Assembly: GCF_017591425.1 (NCBI RefSeq) | Contig: NW_024464918.1 | Coordinates: forward strand, 25,510,001 to 25,574,000 | DNA length: 64,000 bases | DNA from: Ochotona curzoniae | Lineage: Eukaryota; Chordata; Mammalia; Lagomorpha; Ochotonidae | Direction: 5' to 3' | Part shown: one piece after another, positions 1 to 12,095 of the stretch | How the letters are laid out: every line of letters begins with the position of its first letter | Position numbering within the stretch: position 1 is the stretch's first letter | Translations under genes and position numbers: made by a program | Notes under the pieces: model-generated | Database searches by the model: none | Seen by the model: only the letters and a program-made list of their open reading frames with translations | Told to the model about the DNA's origin: nothing

Positions 1-70
1 CTCTGTATATCCGCCTTTCCAATGAAAAAATAATAAAAATAAATCTTAAAAAAAAAAAAGAAAAAGAAAA
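1..70 (+). repeat. CSINE 3' tail, cut by the window edge
   Basis: It begins CTCTGTATAT and continues with CCTTTCCAAT, an AATAAAAATAAATCTT tail and an A-rich run. This matches the 3' end of the full-length copies at 23595 and 24483. Confidence 0.85.
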
Positions 71-309
71 CACATGACTGCCACCTCTTTAACCTGGAGG
101 CAAGTGCAGCAATCATAACACTCAAAACGTGGAAGAAATGAAGGATTCTGTGAACTGTGCTACTGACCCCTCCCCTTTCCGTTTTGAGATGATAAGGAGG
201 TTCTATCAGTGTCATTTCTGAGGATCTATCAGATCTTTGAACCTCACACGAGACTCAAATCCAGGGCTGCAAACCATGGCTGGGAACTAGTCCTTAAGAC
301 TTGTTGGCT

Positions 310-330
310 GGGATGGGGGTAGGGGGCGGG
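310..330 (+). other. Strict G-quadruplex motif
   Basis: G runs of 3, 5, 5 and 3 are separated by loops of 2, 2 and 1 base. Confidence 0.7.
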
Positions 331-859
331 TGACTCAAGCTTCATTTCAAATTCTGTTTCTGCTGCACCCCTGGCTCTGGTGCCATGGGGGTAATAACTT
401 GCCCCGGCATTGGTTTTTGACATCTGTAAGTAATTGATCACAGTGGCTTGTAAGTTTGATAACTCATGTGTGTGAAACCCCTCTAGTCCTGAGGCTGGCA
501 ACAGCACAGCCTTTTTGCTCCCCCATTCTTCTTTTAGTTTCTCTGCCATTCCTGAAAACTCATTTCCTGCTCTGCTTTCCTTCCCTCATCAACATTGGCC
601 TGCAGGCTTCTTTTCCCATGCTTTATTGACACACCAAACTCCCCCAACATCTGGACACGGGTGACACCAGAAAAGGGAGGATTAGAGAAAGTAAGGAAAA
701 TGATAGGGAGACAAGGAGAAACGGACAGAGAGAAAGAGACAGAGAACACAGCCAGGCTGCATTAGTCTCTTTACTGGCATGCCCAAGGTAAACTGCTTGC
801 CACTGCCTACCACTATACCTGGAAGCAACTGAACATAGCAGTGGGGGTGGGGGAGTCCT

Positions 860-1025
860 GAACTTGAACAGCCTGGGTTCAAATCCTAACCCTACCCTCA
901 TGTAAGTTGAGTAATGTCTCTGCACCTACCTCCTCAATGATAAAATGGAAATTTTCATAGAGCCTCATAGATTATGATGACTGAAGAAAAGGAAGCACAT
1001 GGAATGTTCGGCACACTGATGCTGA
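860..1025 (+). repeat. MIR SINE, sense copy
   Basis: Core text CCTGGGTTCAAATCCTAACC is followed by TCTCTGCACCTACCTCCTCA and ATAAAATGGAAA, matching the middle and 3' half of mammalian-wide MIR. Confidence 0.75.
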
Positions 1026-4000
1026 ATCAGTGAGAGTTAGCAGCAGCTGCATGATGGTCACCACCATCTCCTCATCCTATGGAAGCTTGAGTGCAAACAG
1101 AGAAGCAAAATGTGTTCTCAGCCATGGGGAACAGCCAGTGGAGGTGCAGACTAATGTGGAATTTTCCAGTGGCTCACTGTGAGCTTGGCAAAAGAATCAG
1201 TTCTTATCCATACCATAAATTCTGGACAAGGGCACCACAAACAGAGCCTTGCACATAGCTCGGGCCCTGGCTGTGGGTTGCCTGGCTGTTTCTGGCAGCC
1301 CTTTAGAAGATGCCACTCTTGGAGGCCGGTGTGGGGGAGCTCTCAGAAGCTAGAAGGTCTGCTGCAATCCCAGAGTCCATCACGGCTTGCACAGAAGAGA
1401 AAGAGCGAGTCCTTTTCAGATCCCCTTTACACTGGTAACCCCAGCTGTAAGATGACTGGGCACCTCACGACACTGTCATTAAAACTAATGGAGGCTAAGC
1501 TTAGCACCTCAGGGTTGGCCCTATGTTCCCTAATGATCTGTAATGGGCACGAAGAATGAAAGCCTTTTCCCAGAAATTCATGCTTTAAATGAATCAACTG
1601 TGTCCCAGGCTAAGTGAGAAGCTGATACTTTCCTTCATTGTAACAAACTCCAAATATTGTGCTCTTGAAGGAGCTAGTTGGAATACTGGAATAAAATTAA
1701 TTATGCAACAAGCATTTGGACTCAAAAAAAGGAGGAAATTTTCTGAAAGCAAAACATAGAAGGAACTACTAGAGGGACACAGTACAGATTTGCATCCTGG
1801 AAGGTCAGGTCACCAAATCATTCACTAGCTTCATGTAGGAAAGAGCTACTGGGGTGGGCATCAGTGGCTTGGGGCTGTCTCTCCTCTGAGGATCACTCCT
1901 TCTTGCCTTCACAGTCCATGTGATTCGCCAGTCCCTTGCTCTCTCACCCAGTCAAGGATGAACAGGTAAGCAAGGCCAACACAAAAGAGCATCAACTCCT
2001 GGCCATAGAGGTGGATGGTTAAGGGACGCGAGTGTGGGTCAACTGGACAACGAATTAGGCACAGACTGTTGTTTCAATTGTTAAAGAAGAAAAGCTCTCA
2101 CTTTTCTGATAGACTTGAACTTTCAGGAAAGGAAATTTAGCTGATGACACTAAAAGGGAAGAGGAGGGTCAACAAAGCAGAAAATGGAGGTGTTAAGAGG
2201 GGCAAGCTATGAACCTCTGAATCCAGCCTTGCCCAAATGCAGAGACGCCTGGGCTTTCCCAGCACATTTACAAACTGGAAAGTTCCATCTTAGCCTAAGT
2301 TATCTGGACTGGGTTTTCTGCTACTGCAAACAAGAATCCTAATTGGTAAATGTGCCCATGTGAACATAAAGCGTCTAGACTAGAATGCCTCCTATGTACA
2401 TTTAAGGGATGTCACATAGGGAATTTTATATTGGTGCTCCGCTTCTGGACACACGTGAGGACAGGAATGGATAGTTCTTGTGAGAGCCCAGAGAGGCCCT
2501 GGATGGTAAGAAGTGCAGACATTCCAGAAGCAAAGGTACCAACAGCAGTTTCAAGCAGTGCACAACACGCTGTGACAGTGATTCAGTCTATAGCTGGATG
2601 CCTGAGATGCAGTTGGCATGGTTCACTCATCACTTGAGAAAGAGAATGGAGCTTACCAAACTGAATGAAAATAAACTCCACACGCACTTCAGCAGGTTTA
2701 GCACAGTAACTTAAGGCTAAACATAGCACCCCGTCCAATGAGTAAAAATAAGCAGGAATTTTCTGTGAGGCTATGTGATCGCTATTTATACTCTCTCCTT
2801 ATAAATCCCACTGTGAATCTGGCCTGTCCTGACCATCTCTGAGCCACTTTTCCTTCTTGGAGCCCAGAGCTGGTCTCCAGAGATGGAACTCAACACCAAG
2901 GTCAACGGCCCCTGCTGAAAGCTGGAGGTGTTAGAATTTGTCTGATGTGTTTGGTCTTGGGGTTCTAACACAGAGAAGAGGGATACAACTTATTTTGAAG
3001 TCTGTTTTGTTGACTTTTCACAAAATGAAACCCAAAGCAAAAAGAATGAAAAAGAGTTTTGCAGGACCTTGTTTGACACCAGGAAATGGAATGAGCTCCA
3101 TGATGGAAGAAAATCTGGGCTTATAAAATATACAGAGGACTTCCAGATGGTGAGGTCTGTTAGACTGTGAAGTGAAACTGTGATGATAATACAGAATACC
3201 TCAGGCAAGTCAATTACACAAGATAAATTGACATAAGATGTTCCAATGGGATGTAGCTAGCACAGAATTCTGGAGTGAGAAGCCAACATCATTTAGGCTT
3301 CCTCAGCTTTAGTGCCTTGAGAAGTAAAAATTCTATTGATACAAGAAACAAAACAACTGTAATATTACAGATGAAGAACACATGTTCAAAGTCAACCCTA
3401 AATGGCGCATTTTGTGGCCCAGCCAACAATGACTCAACTATAGAATCCTATATGAAGGTCTCTGTTCCATAGGAAAGCTGCAGCCAAAAACACCAGGGAA
3501 CCCGACAGCACTAGTTCTAATAAGTTACGGGTTCTTCCAGCAACTTAGAGAGCTTTTACATTAGCAGGTGTAGGGCTAGGACAGTTCTAGATGGGTTGGG
3601 AGGACAGGACTGTGTCATTCTTGAGCACAGAGGTGACTAACTCCTGGAGGCAGCAACACTACTTACTCTATCAGCAAGTTGGACAGCTCTGCAAGGGCAT
3701 TCCCACATCATCAGCTTTGCAAGGAGAGCAACCATGGCCCTGATCATGGAAGGTAATCTTTACTGCATGACTGTAATGAATTAGAAGCAATGCCATGTGC
3801 TTTCTGAAAACCATTTCATTTACTTCTCAGCTGAATTTATCACTGCTGAGCAGAGGTGTAGGTAGCATAGAGGTCAAGTGGCTTGTTATTGTAAAATAGC
3901 TGAAAATAAACAATGTGGGATACACAATCAAACAAGGGCTTCCAGAGTCCATGTTCCCACCACTACCTGAGACTAACAAAGAAATGTGTTTTACTGAAGA

Positions 4001-7000
4001 CTTCATGAGGTGTCATGAAGAGAACTGGCCTCACACACCACATACAGGAAACTGTAAAACTTCCTTTTAGCTTTGTTTTCCTCAAGTTTCCCTTGCACTA
4101 ACAGCATCCTTTATCCCTCCTCTTTCTTCCCCAGCTAGTATCAAAGTCTCAAACCCCTTGCTCTGTTGAAAAAAAGCACAGCATGTCCTTCAAGTTGATA
4201 AGCTACCTCTATCTTCTTGAAGCTGCAGACGCCAGCATCACAGCTATGACCCAGAGTCAGGCCAGGCCTAGGTACAGCACAAGAGAATGACCTGAAGAGG
4301 ACTTTAATAGGTTGGCAAAACACTGGGGTCAGTACCACTGAGTAGAGGGGTGCCTTTCTTCTTATTTACCACAAATTCTCCTCTATTTCTACACAAATGT
4401 GGAGCAGAGCTAAGCCTAAGGCTATAGCAGAAGGTCAACAGGGCTCAGCTAGGAACTTCATATCCTCCTGCTGTGGGGCCCAATGCAGTGATTACATATT
4501 CAGACTTGAGCTGAGGGTCTTAGATTTCCACCAAACACTTTTGCACACAGAGACCTCCTTCTTCCTGAGGCATGTCAAGTTCAGTGGGTTACACTATGAA
4601 CTTGCTTGTACAAGGTGAACCCAAAAGCAAAGAATGAGGCGGAAATGCTCTGACTGCATTTCTACACGAGCAGTCAGGTTATGGCTGATAGTGCACTCTA
4701 TGCTCTGACTCAAAACTAGATGCCTTTATGAAGCCTCCCTTTGTATCGCCACTGGAATTTGTATATAACTGAAAAGAATAAACTCTAGCAGCTGACATTT
4801 CCGGAAGCAGAAGAAGAGACTGGAAAAACCAGCCATGTGTGAAAAGAAAAGTTCAGCAATAAAAATTTTCTTGTGGTAATGATGAGACCAGGTCCTGCTT
4901 GTAGGCATGTGACCTGATTGATTCATGCTGAAATTAGACAGAATGTAACAACCAGCTTGTAAGGAAGAAGGAATTTAATTCAGAATTTCCTTACAAAGCA
5001 TCAGAGGAATAAGCTCACATCCCCAGATTTCAGTTTCTGTGATGAAAGCAAAACTTTCTCTGCTCCTCTAACAAAGGCCTAAGCAACCCCCCATCAATCT
5101 CTCTGCCTTTTCTCCCCCCACCCTTCCTTCTGGCTACAGTGAGTGGGGTTTCCAAAACTACCAGTTCTCAAAATTGTCCTTTTCCACATAAGGCCAAATA
5201 AGTATCTTTCAAGTATCAGCTACATTTCAATTTCACAGGCTATCTTGTGTAGTGCTTTATAAAAGAAATTATTCCATACTTTTGCCATTTCATATTTATT
5301 AATAATCTGCAAGGTTGTTTGGGAGAAAAAGATGTATGACTTCACAAGAAAGCCCCTGCTTGGCTGGAGAGACACACTTCAAAAATACAATGTCTTCAAA
5401 CAAATTCCAACTTTTTCCCTCCTTTTGATATTTTTTCTCTCTGCAACATTCAAACAGTCAGGATTTTTGTGGCTATTTTGGGGGAGGTGATTGGTTAACT
5501 AAACAAACAGCAAACTCCATTTGCACCATCCAGAGGTCTAACATTTAAAGGCCAGTGTGTGACAACTGGTGGAACCGGAGAAGCTGGAAGCCTCTGGTAG
5601 AAGGTGATGAAAACACTGGACCATAGAACTAGGACATCTCTTCCCTGACCCACAGCAAACTGCAGCAAGGCAGGCAAGGGAAGTATCAACTTCAAAGCAC
5701 ATTTAGGATGCAGCACTAGGGAGATCCTGGACACCTGGCCCATCCAACAGATAGTCTCAGAAACACTCCCATCAATCATGTATGTCTGTGAGGAAACCAA
5801 CAGGGCACTCACGACCTGTACTCCATCTTGCTGCCTGCAGTGCACCCCCATGGATGCCAATCTCATGTCACCTGACGGTGACACGATCCAAAGGGAAATG
5901 CAAGGTAGAAGTCAGTTTGCATTCTGATTTGATGATAGAGCAGATGTTACAGTAACAGGTGGCTGTTTGCTGGTCAACGAATGTCAACAGTCTTCTCCTG
6001 GCAGAGGAAGGGGTCAAACTACTCGTCTCTGGCAGATTAGTGTGACCACGGTTCCCATTATTCCACTTCTTGATTCCTGATCTGCCAGTTTATTTTCACT
6101 GAGACCATGGAACATGTAATGCCAATGGATGGCTAAGGATGTATTTCCCCTAATCCCAGTTTCACACAAAGGGTCAAGACGACGTGTGTGAGTGCACACT
6201 TGCACGTGTGTAGCAGTGGGAGAACACTATTTCTCCCCCGAGGAAGCAGAGTCACATAGAGCTCCTGCCATGCAGCCTCTCCATGCTGCAACACACAGTG
6301 TGCAGATGCCCCAAGAGGATGTAGGCCCCTTCCTAGACAAAGTGGAGGCCAACAAATTCAGCTAAAGATGACACATCTCTCTTAAGCTTTTGCTTTCCCA
6401 ACTTTTAAGCAGCCTTGAAGACAAAGTACAGGGGTTTGAAGCCTTGGATCACTGGCCATGCTTTCCCACATGAAGACAGGGCAGCACGGTTCAGTTTCAC
6501 ACTTCATCCCTGGTGTTGTCCTGAGGCTCCAAGCATGGAGCGCCATTACTTCTGACTTCTAAACTTCTGGCTATACTAGCAAGCAGAAACCACTGGACAG
6601 AGTTTTTCACTTTGCTCAAAACCTAGGATGATTTCGATCTTATTGACTTTAGTCCCCCAAATGCCGAAGAAGAACTCTCTTTTCATGGAATCTCATTACA
6701 AACAGTATCACTTCTACCGTCAAAACAGAAGAAAGGATTAGAAGAATTACAAGTTCCCCTTTTCATCAGCATAAAGCAGGCTATCTTAGTCTGCCAAAAG
6801 CAGGGGCTGGTGACAAGGGCAGGTGAGTTAAGCACTGTGTCTGAGGTTACCAGGGCAACTGCTAATTACTATTGACTGACTCCAGTGTATCTCCATAAAG
6901 GTCAGAAGAGAAGCTTTTTCCATTATATATTCTGCTAGAAAATGAAGCTTTTAAAGGAAATTGGGTAGAGAGCAGATGGGGAGCGACAGATGAAGATCAG

Positions 7001-7794
7001 GTGAAAGAACTAAATATAGATAATTAGACTACTTAAATTTCATAATGTTATTGGGGAGCTTGGAGAAGGACTTCACAAGCAGCTTTCCAATGTTAAGACT
7101 GACTTTCTGGTTTCCTATGCTGGGGCTTCTCGATTTTACAAAGCAATCTGTGATCATCAAGAACTGAGGTATAACTAAATCCACTTAGCTCCATGAAAGA
7201 GAGAGCGAGCTCAGTGAACTCTGATTTCTGCTACTGTACTGTTCTCACTTACTACACTGACCTGGAGCCCAGCAAAGCTAACACAGGAGGTGCATTTGGC
7301 TAATACAGCAATTGTCCAATGGCATTCATCTCATGGACAACACACCAAAAGCAACAGTTTGTTGGTACAGGCCTTACTTATTTATCAAACCTAATTTCTT
7401 AGATCCCAAGCTGTTGAGGACACAAAACTTTTGAAGGCTAAAAAAGACAGATCCTTTTTCACAAAGAGATAATTCTCAGCTGTCAGGGAATGAATGGAGG
7501 GCAATTTCAAAACCATGAAAATCTATTTCTAATTGACTGTTGAGGTGGGAACAATCAATGCCCGCACATGGAAAAAAATTCAAAAACTATAAAAAAGGTA
7601 GTTTTGAAATGAAGAATTTGTGTTCCTTCCGCTGCAGACCATGGCCTCATCTGCCTCCTGTAGGGACACCCACACCCACAGATTGATTCATTTCCCTGAA
7701 TCTTCCCAGAAGTGTGAAACATGTATGCACACATGCACCTGTGCCTATACGCTGGACTTATTATGTAAATAGGAACAGATACGACACACTGATG

Positions 7795-7925
7795 GTTTTG
7801 AAGTCTAGCTGTGCATCAGAATCACTTAGGAAGCTCAAGAAACAGGCAAAACTCACAGACCCCTACCCAAGTCAATCAACTGTAGCTCCACTGAAATGGT
7901 GTTGGCATTTTAACATTAATTTTTT
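7795..7925 (+). repeat. MER5-type DNA transposon remnant
   Basis: AAGTCTAGCTGTGCATCAGA followed by ATCACTTAGGAAGCTC resembles the terminal region of non-autonomous hAT-Charlie MER5A. It is old and diverged. Confidence 0.6.
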
Positions 7926-8250
7926 TAAAGGTGTGGTGGTGGCAAAGAGCAAATTAGAGTGAGTGACAAGAAACAAGAAACAGAGAAAGCTCCCACTCAC
8001 TGGTTCACTACCAAATGCCTGCACTGTGTTCAACTGGGCCAAGCCAAAGCTAAGAACTAGAAATTCAACTAGGGGCTCCCATGTGGGTAGCAGGGAGCAG
8101 AGTACTTGAACTATTAGTACTTGCTGCCTCTCAGTATACATTCGCAGAAGGCTGTAACTGAGGGTGGAGCCAGACTCAAACTTGGGCACTCTGATATATG
8201 ATGGTGGTATCCTAACTGGTATCCTAACTCCTAGGCCAATGCCAGCACAG
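7915..8250 (-). repeat. CSINE, old and diverged, antisense
   Basis: Reads as the reverse complement of a CSINE: a T/A-rich tail remnant, CACTGGTTCACTACCAAATG, GGGGCTCCCATGTGGGTAGC, and a tRNA-like head near 8240 ending CCAATGCCAGCAC. Confidence 0.65.
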
Positions 8251-9679
8251 ATGTTTTTAATTTTTGAAGTCCCCAGTGATGTTAACACTGAGAGCCTCAG
8301 CTTTCCATGTTCCAGCCCCATGTCTCCTTTAAGATACCTTTAAATGTTGTTCTGCAACAGCCCATAAAGGACTACTTCACTCCTCTATTGTACTGGTCAG
8401 TGCTCTACGCTACAATTTACTTAGGCAGTCCTTTACTGGTGGTTAATCCCACTCTTTCCACTAGAACTGTGCAGGGCAGAATTACTTGGCCTACCCAGAC
8501 TTTTTCATCTTGCTCCCAGGAGCTTGCCAATGTGGATGACATCAGTAGGGCCCTATGTCCTACAACTTCCTTTTGGATTACTAGTGGGAATTTCTGTCAG
8601 GACACTGGCAGGATTCCAGAAAGGGACTGGGCATAAAACACTTCTCCCTGGATGTATTCCTTGATCAAAGGCCATTGAAGCATCAACCCTATGCAACTCT
8701 CTCCCTTCTGGGTTCTGGTACCATTCACATCCCTGCAGTAGATAGTGATAGTGATGACTGGTTGGCAGCAACCAGCCTTGGCATACTGGATTCTCTTAAG
8801 CCATGCTATTTTGATTGTGCCTGTTTTCTTCTTAGGAACCTCACACCTCATCCTTGCAGGGAAACCTTTATTTCACTGTGCACAATATTACCTTGGTTTT
8901 CACTGAAAACACAGCTTCTCCCACACTGGGAAATAAGAAGCCATGGGATAGTTCCTAAAGCTGTTATTTTATCCCTTTTCTTAGCATTTTTGATAATAGC
9001 CAAGGAACAGCCCAACTGCTAGTTGTCATCAGTTTGTCAAGTGTTACTGGAGGGGAACACAGATAGCATGTCTCGGTATCGGTGAGAACTCCACTGCTTC
9101 CTTGGGGAGGAAGTTGATAGACACTGGAAGGAAATCTGATAGAGCAAATGTGGTGAATGAGTAAGTTGCGGATTTTTGGAATCATTCCCCCTCCCCCCGA
9201 AATTGTTTTCCTTTTTGCTACAATTACAGTCAAAATTAACACAGAATCACAAGGTGGAAGAGGAATTCCTGAGGCTACATAATTCCCAATGAAGACTTGA
9301 CATTACAATTATCTTCTACTTTAATTAGTGTGGCTCCACCCAATGTGCAACAGCAGAGTAGGTGGCTTACCACTCCCAGAAGTCAACACTGAGAACTTTC
9401 AAATAGCTGTGAGGTCTGTGAGTAATACCTCTACTGCTTTTCAAGTATAACTTATAGTCAATTCTGTTTTAATCAGTCTTGTAATTCATTTTAAAAATTA
9501 TTGTCTTAAATGTTTTTTAATGTAGGTTGTTTTGTATTACATCAAGATCAAACACAAAATAAACAGGGAATGTTTACCTGCCACCAACACTGAGAGACGT
9601 CGACATTGGATGCATGTTCATCAGTGGGGAGCAGACTAAGAGCCAGTAATAACCAGGCAATAAAAGGACATAGTAACAA

Positions 9680-9890
9680 CCCACTTTTATGAACAGCTTA
9701 TCCTACAACAGGCCATGTACTAAGTGTTATGAAGGCATTGTCTCAGCTACTCTCATAACAACCTTAAAAGCAGGTTACCTATTTCAGAAGATAGTTATTT
9801 CAGGGGGATAGTGCCCCTTGGGGGACTTGCCCAAGTCTACTCCAAGGCTGGACTCACCAGACATGTCCACTCTCAGGTCACATGGAGTTT
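9680..9890 (-). repeat. MIR SINE, antisense copy
   Basis: CATTGTCTCAGCTACTCTCA, TAACAACCTTAAAAGCAGGT and GGACTTGCCCAAGTCTACTC follow the reverse complement of MIR in order. Confidence 0.6.
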
Positions 9891-10794
9891 TCTTTACACT
9901 ACATTCTAAAGCTTACTGATGCCTGGCAGAGAAGAGAGTCTTTCTAGGTTTCAGAAATCTCTCTGTGGCCAGACATTTATATGCAAAAACAATCTCTGCT
10001 TTCTGGAAGGATCTCTGCCAAAATTATACCACCCTAATGAGAAACACAAATTTCTGCCTCAAATGTATAGTTTTGATTTTAGAAAAGAGTTTCCCAAACT
10101 GTGGAATTCTGTTTAAGAATCATAAGAGAAATCCTATGGAAAGCATGCTGTGTCAAACACATTTAGGAAATGCAGCCATAACACCTATCCCTTGGGACAT
10201 TAATGATGAGCATATTAAAGCCTCAGGCATCCTCTAGGTCAAGAACCTGTTGAACGCTGTCCAACTCAGCTCTTGCCTACTCCCCGCCCTTTCCTGCACC
10301 AGTCTGGAAATGCTGATTTAAAACAAATGTCTAGTGTTCCATCCATGTAGATATACTTTCAGTATCATTTACCAATGAGAGCCATTCTCTAGCATCTTGA
10401 TCTTCTCATGTTACAACATAGTAGACATTCAATAAACATATCCGTTGTCTCAATCAACTGGTGCTCCCACCCTCTTCATGTGTGACCAAAAGGCACGCAT
10501 TTACAAAGCAGCTGGCTGGTATTTACCTTAGGAATCTGGAAGAATAACACCAGTGAGCAAACTTGGTTCTTCCTGAAAAGTCATGACCTTCTTCCTTAGC
10601 TGCTTTAGCTGTGACTGATTATAAAGGCCAGTGGCAAGGCTCTGGGAAGCCCCATTACTGTCATCACTGCCCAGACCATCAGCTAATACCAGTGATGCCA
10701 CAGGTGTGTCTGTCCCTGAGAGTCCTAGAATCAGGTACATCCTGACTTCACTCTTGTGTAATTCTTCCAGTCCAATGCATTGTGCATTGCTTTC

Positions 10795-10980
10795 TGGATG
10801 TCAGCATGGATCAGAATCACCTGCAGGGTTTGGGGAAATGAATGGCTGGTCCTCTCCTGAAGAGTAGCAGACTGAACAGTTCTGGGGTGAGACCAAGAAT
10901 CTGGACATTTAACAAGCTCCACGTGATACTGTTGACACTGGGGCTAGGACCACACTCTTGAGAACCCCTGCCCTAAGTTA
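10795..10980 (+). repeat. MER5-type DNA transposon remnant
   Basis: Contains GATCAGAATCACCTGCAGGG, GACCAAGAATCTGGACATTT, AACAAGCTCCACGTGATACT and a final CTTGAGAACCCCTGCC, the usual order of MER5A. Confidence 0.75.
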
Positions 10981-11860
10981 GACTGTGCTTTGGAATACCA
11001 ATGTAACAGATACCAGATGGGGCCACAGTTGATCCCTCACAATTTCCTAGATCTTAATGCAGAGAAAAGATTAGAAACAAGATCCCAAGGCTGTTTCCAA
11101 CTTGGAATGTTTCCCTAGCTACATAAGCATATGTTTTCCAGATTGGCGAAGAAAGGTTCTAGAAACAGTACTGCACCCTAAGGTAATTTAAATTTTCCCA
11201 ACTTGGAATCTGAATTGCCAGTAAGGTTCCCTCTAATCACATACAAGCATACTTAGGAAGGTTTGCGGAAAAATGAAAAGGAAAGATGCATTCATTTTGG
11301 TGTAAAACCGTTTTGAAGCCCATGCATACAAAGGGTATTCAAATAGTTTATAGATAATGTATATTGTGAGAACAGCACTTCAGAGTTCCCCTAAAATCTT
11401 TGCACAGGCATGATAGTGCTGACAGCCACATGAAATTTTCAGCTGTTTCCTTCCCTAAAAATTGATCCCAGATTTGAGACTAAATGCTTAATACCTACTG
11501 ACACAAAATGCAGCATCATAAGGCTTTTAAGGACAGCTCAATTCAAAACCAAATTCATGCCTTTATTTAGACCTCAATGCTTGAAGCACATGCTAAATGG
11601 CCCAATTTGGTGAACTGTGTTGGATTAATAGGTTTACAACAGAAAATATAGAACCTTTGTAGGATTTTGGCTTGCAAACAGGAAAAGAATACAACAGCAA
11701 GTATGGGAAGAGGTGATTTCATTTGTGATCTTTATAATGCTGGAAAGTAGGGAGACAGCAGAGACTCAGAGGACATTCCCATATGCTAAGCAAGAAATCC
11801 TACGGGTCATGAAATGTGAGGGATACTCTAAGCAGTTTCAATACTACAATGAAGACTTGA

Positions 11861-12095
11861 GAGTGTGGCCATCATGGTAAAGCAGGCAAGCTGCTGCCAG
11901 CAATGCTGGCATCCCATACGGACACTGGCTCCTGTTCTAGCTGCTCTACTTTTGATTCAGCTCCTGGGTAATAGCAGCTCCTGGCTCTGGCCTGGCTCAG
12001 GCTTGGCATCTAAAGAGTGAACTAGGAGATGGAAGATCTCTGCATCTCTTCCTTTCTCTCTGTAACTCTGACTTTCAAGTAAGTAAGTTAATCTT
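11861..12095 (+). repeat. CSINE, old, shortened in the middle
   Basis: Has a tRNA-like head, GCTGGCATCCCATACGGACA, GTGAACTAGGAGATGGAAGA, CTCTGTAACTCTGACTTTCA and a degraded tail. The central third is missing relative to full-length copies. Confidence 0.75.

Noticed and set aside
5495..5884. Minus-strand open frame of 129 residues
   Set aside because: No domain or family recognised and no sign of flanking splice sites or a poly-A tail.
7872..8321. Minus-strand open frame of 149 residues
   Set aside because: It runs through an old SINE and a MER5-type remnant, so it is a repeat-derived shadow.
8307..9242. Overlapping open frames on both strands that suggested an endogenous retroviral internal region
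   Set aside because: No LTR pair, no recognisable motif and interrupted frames. I could not support an assignment.
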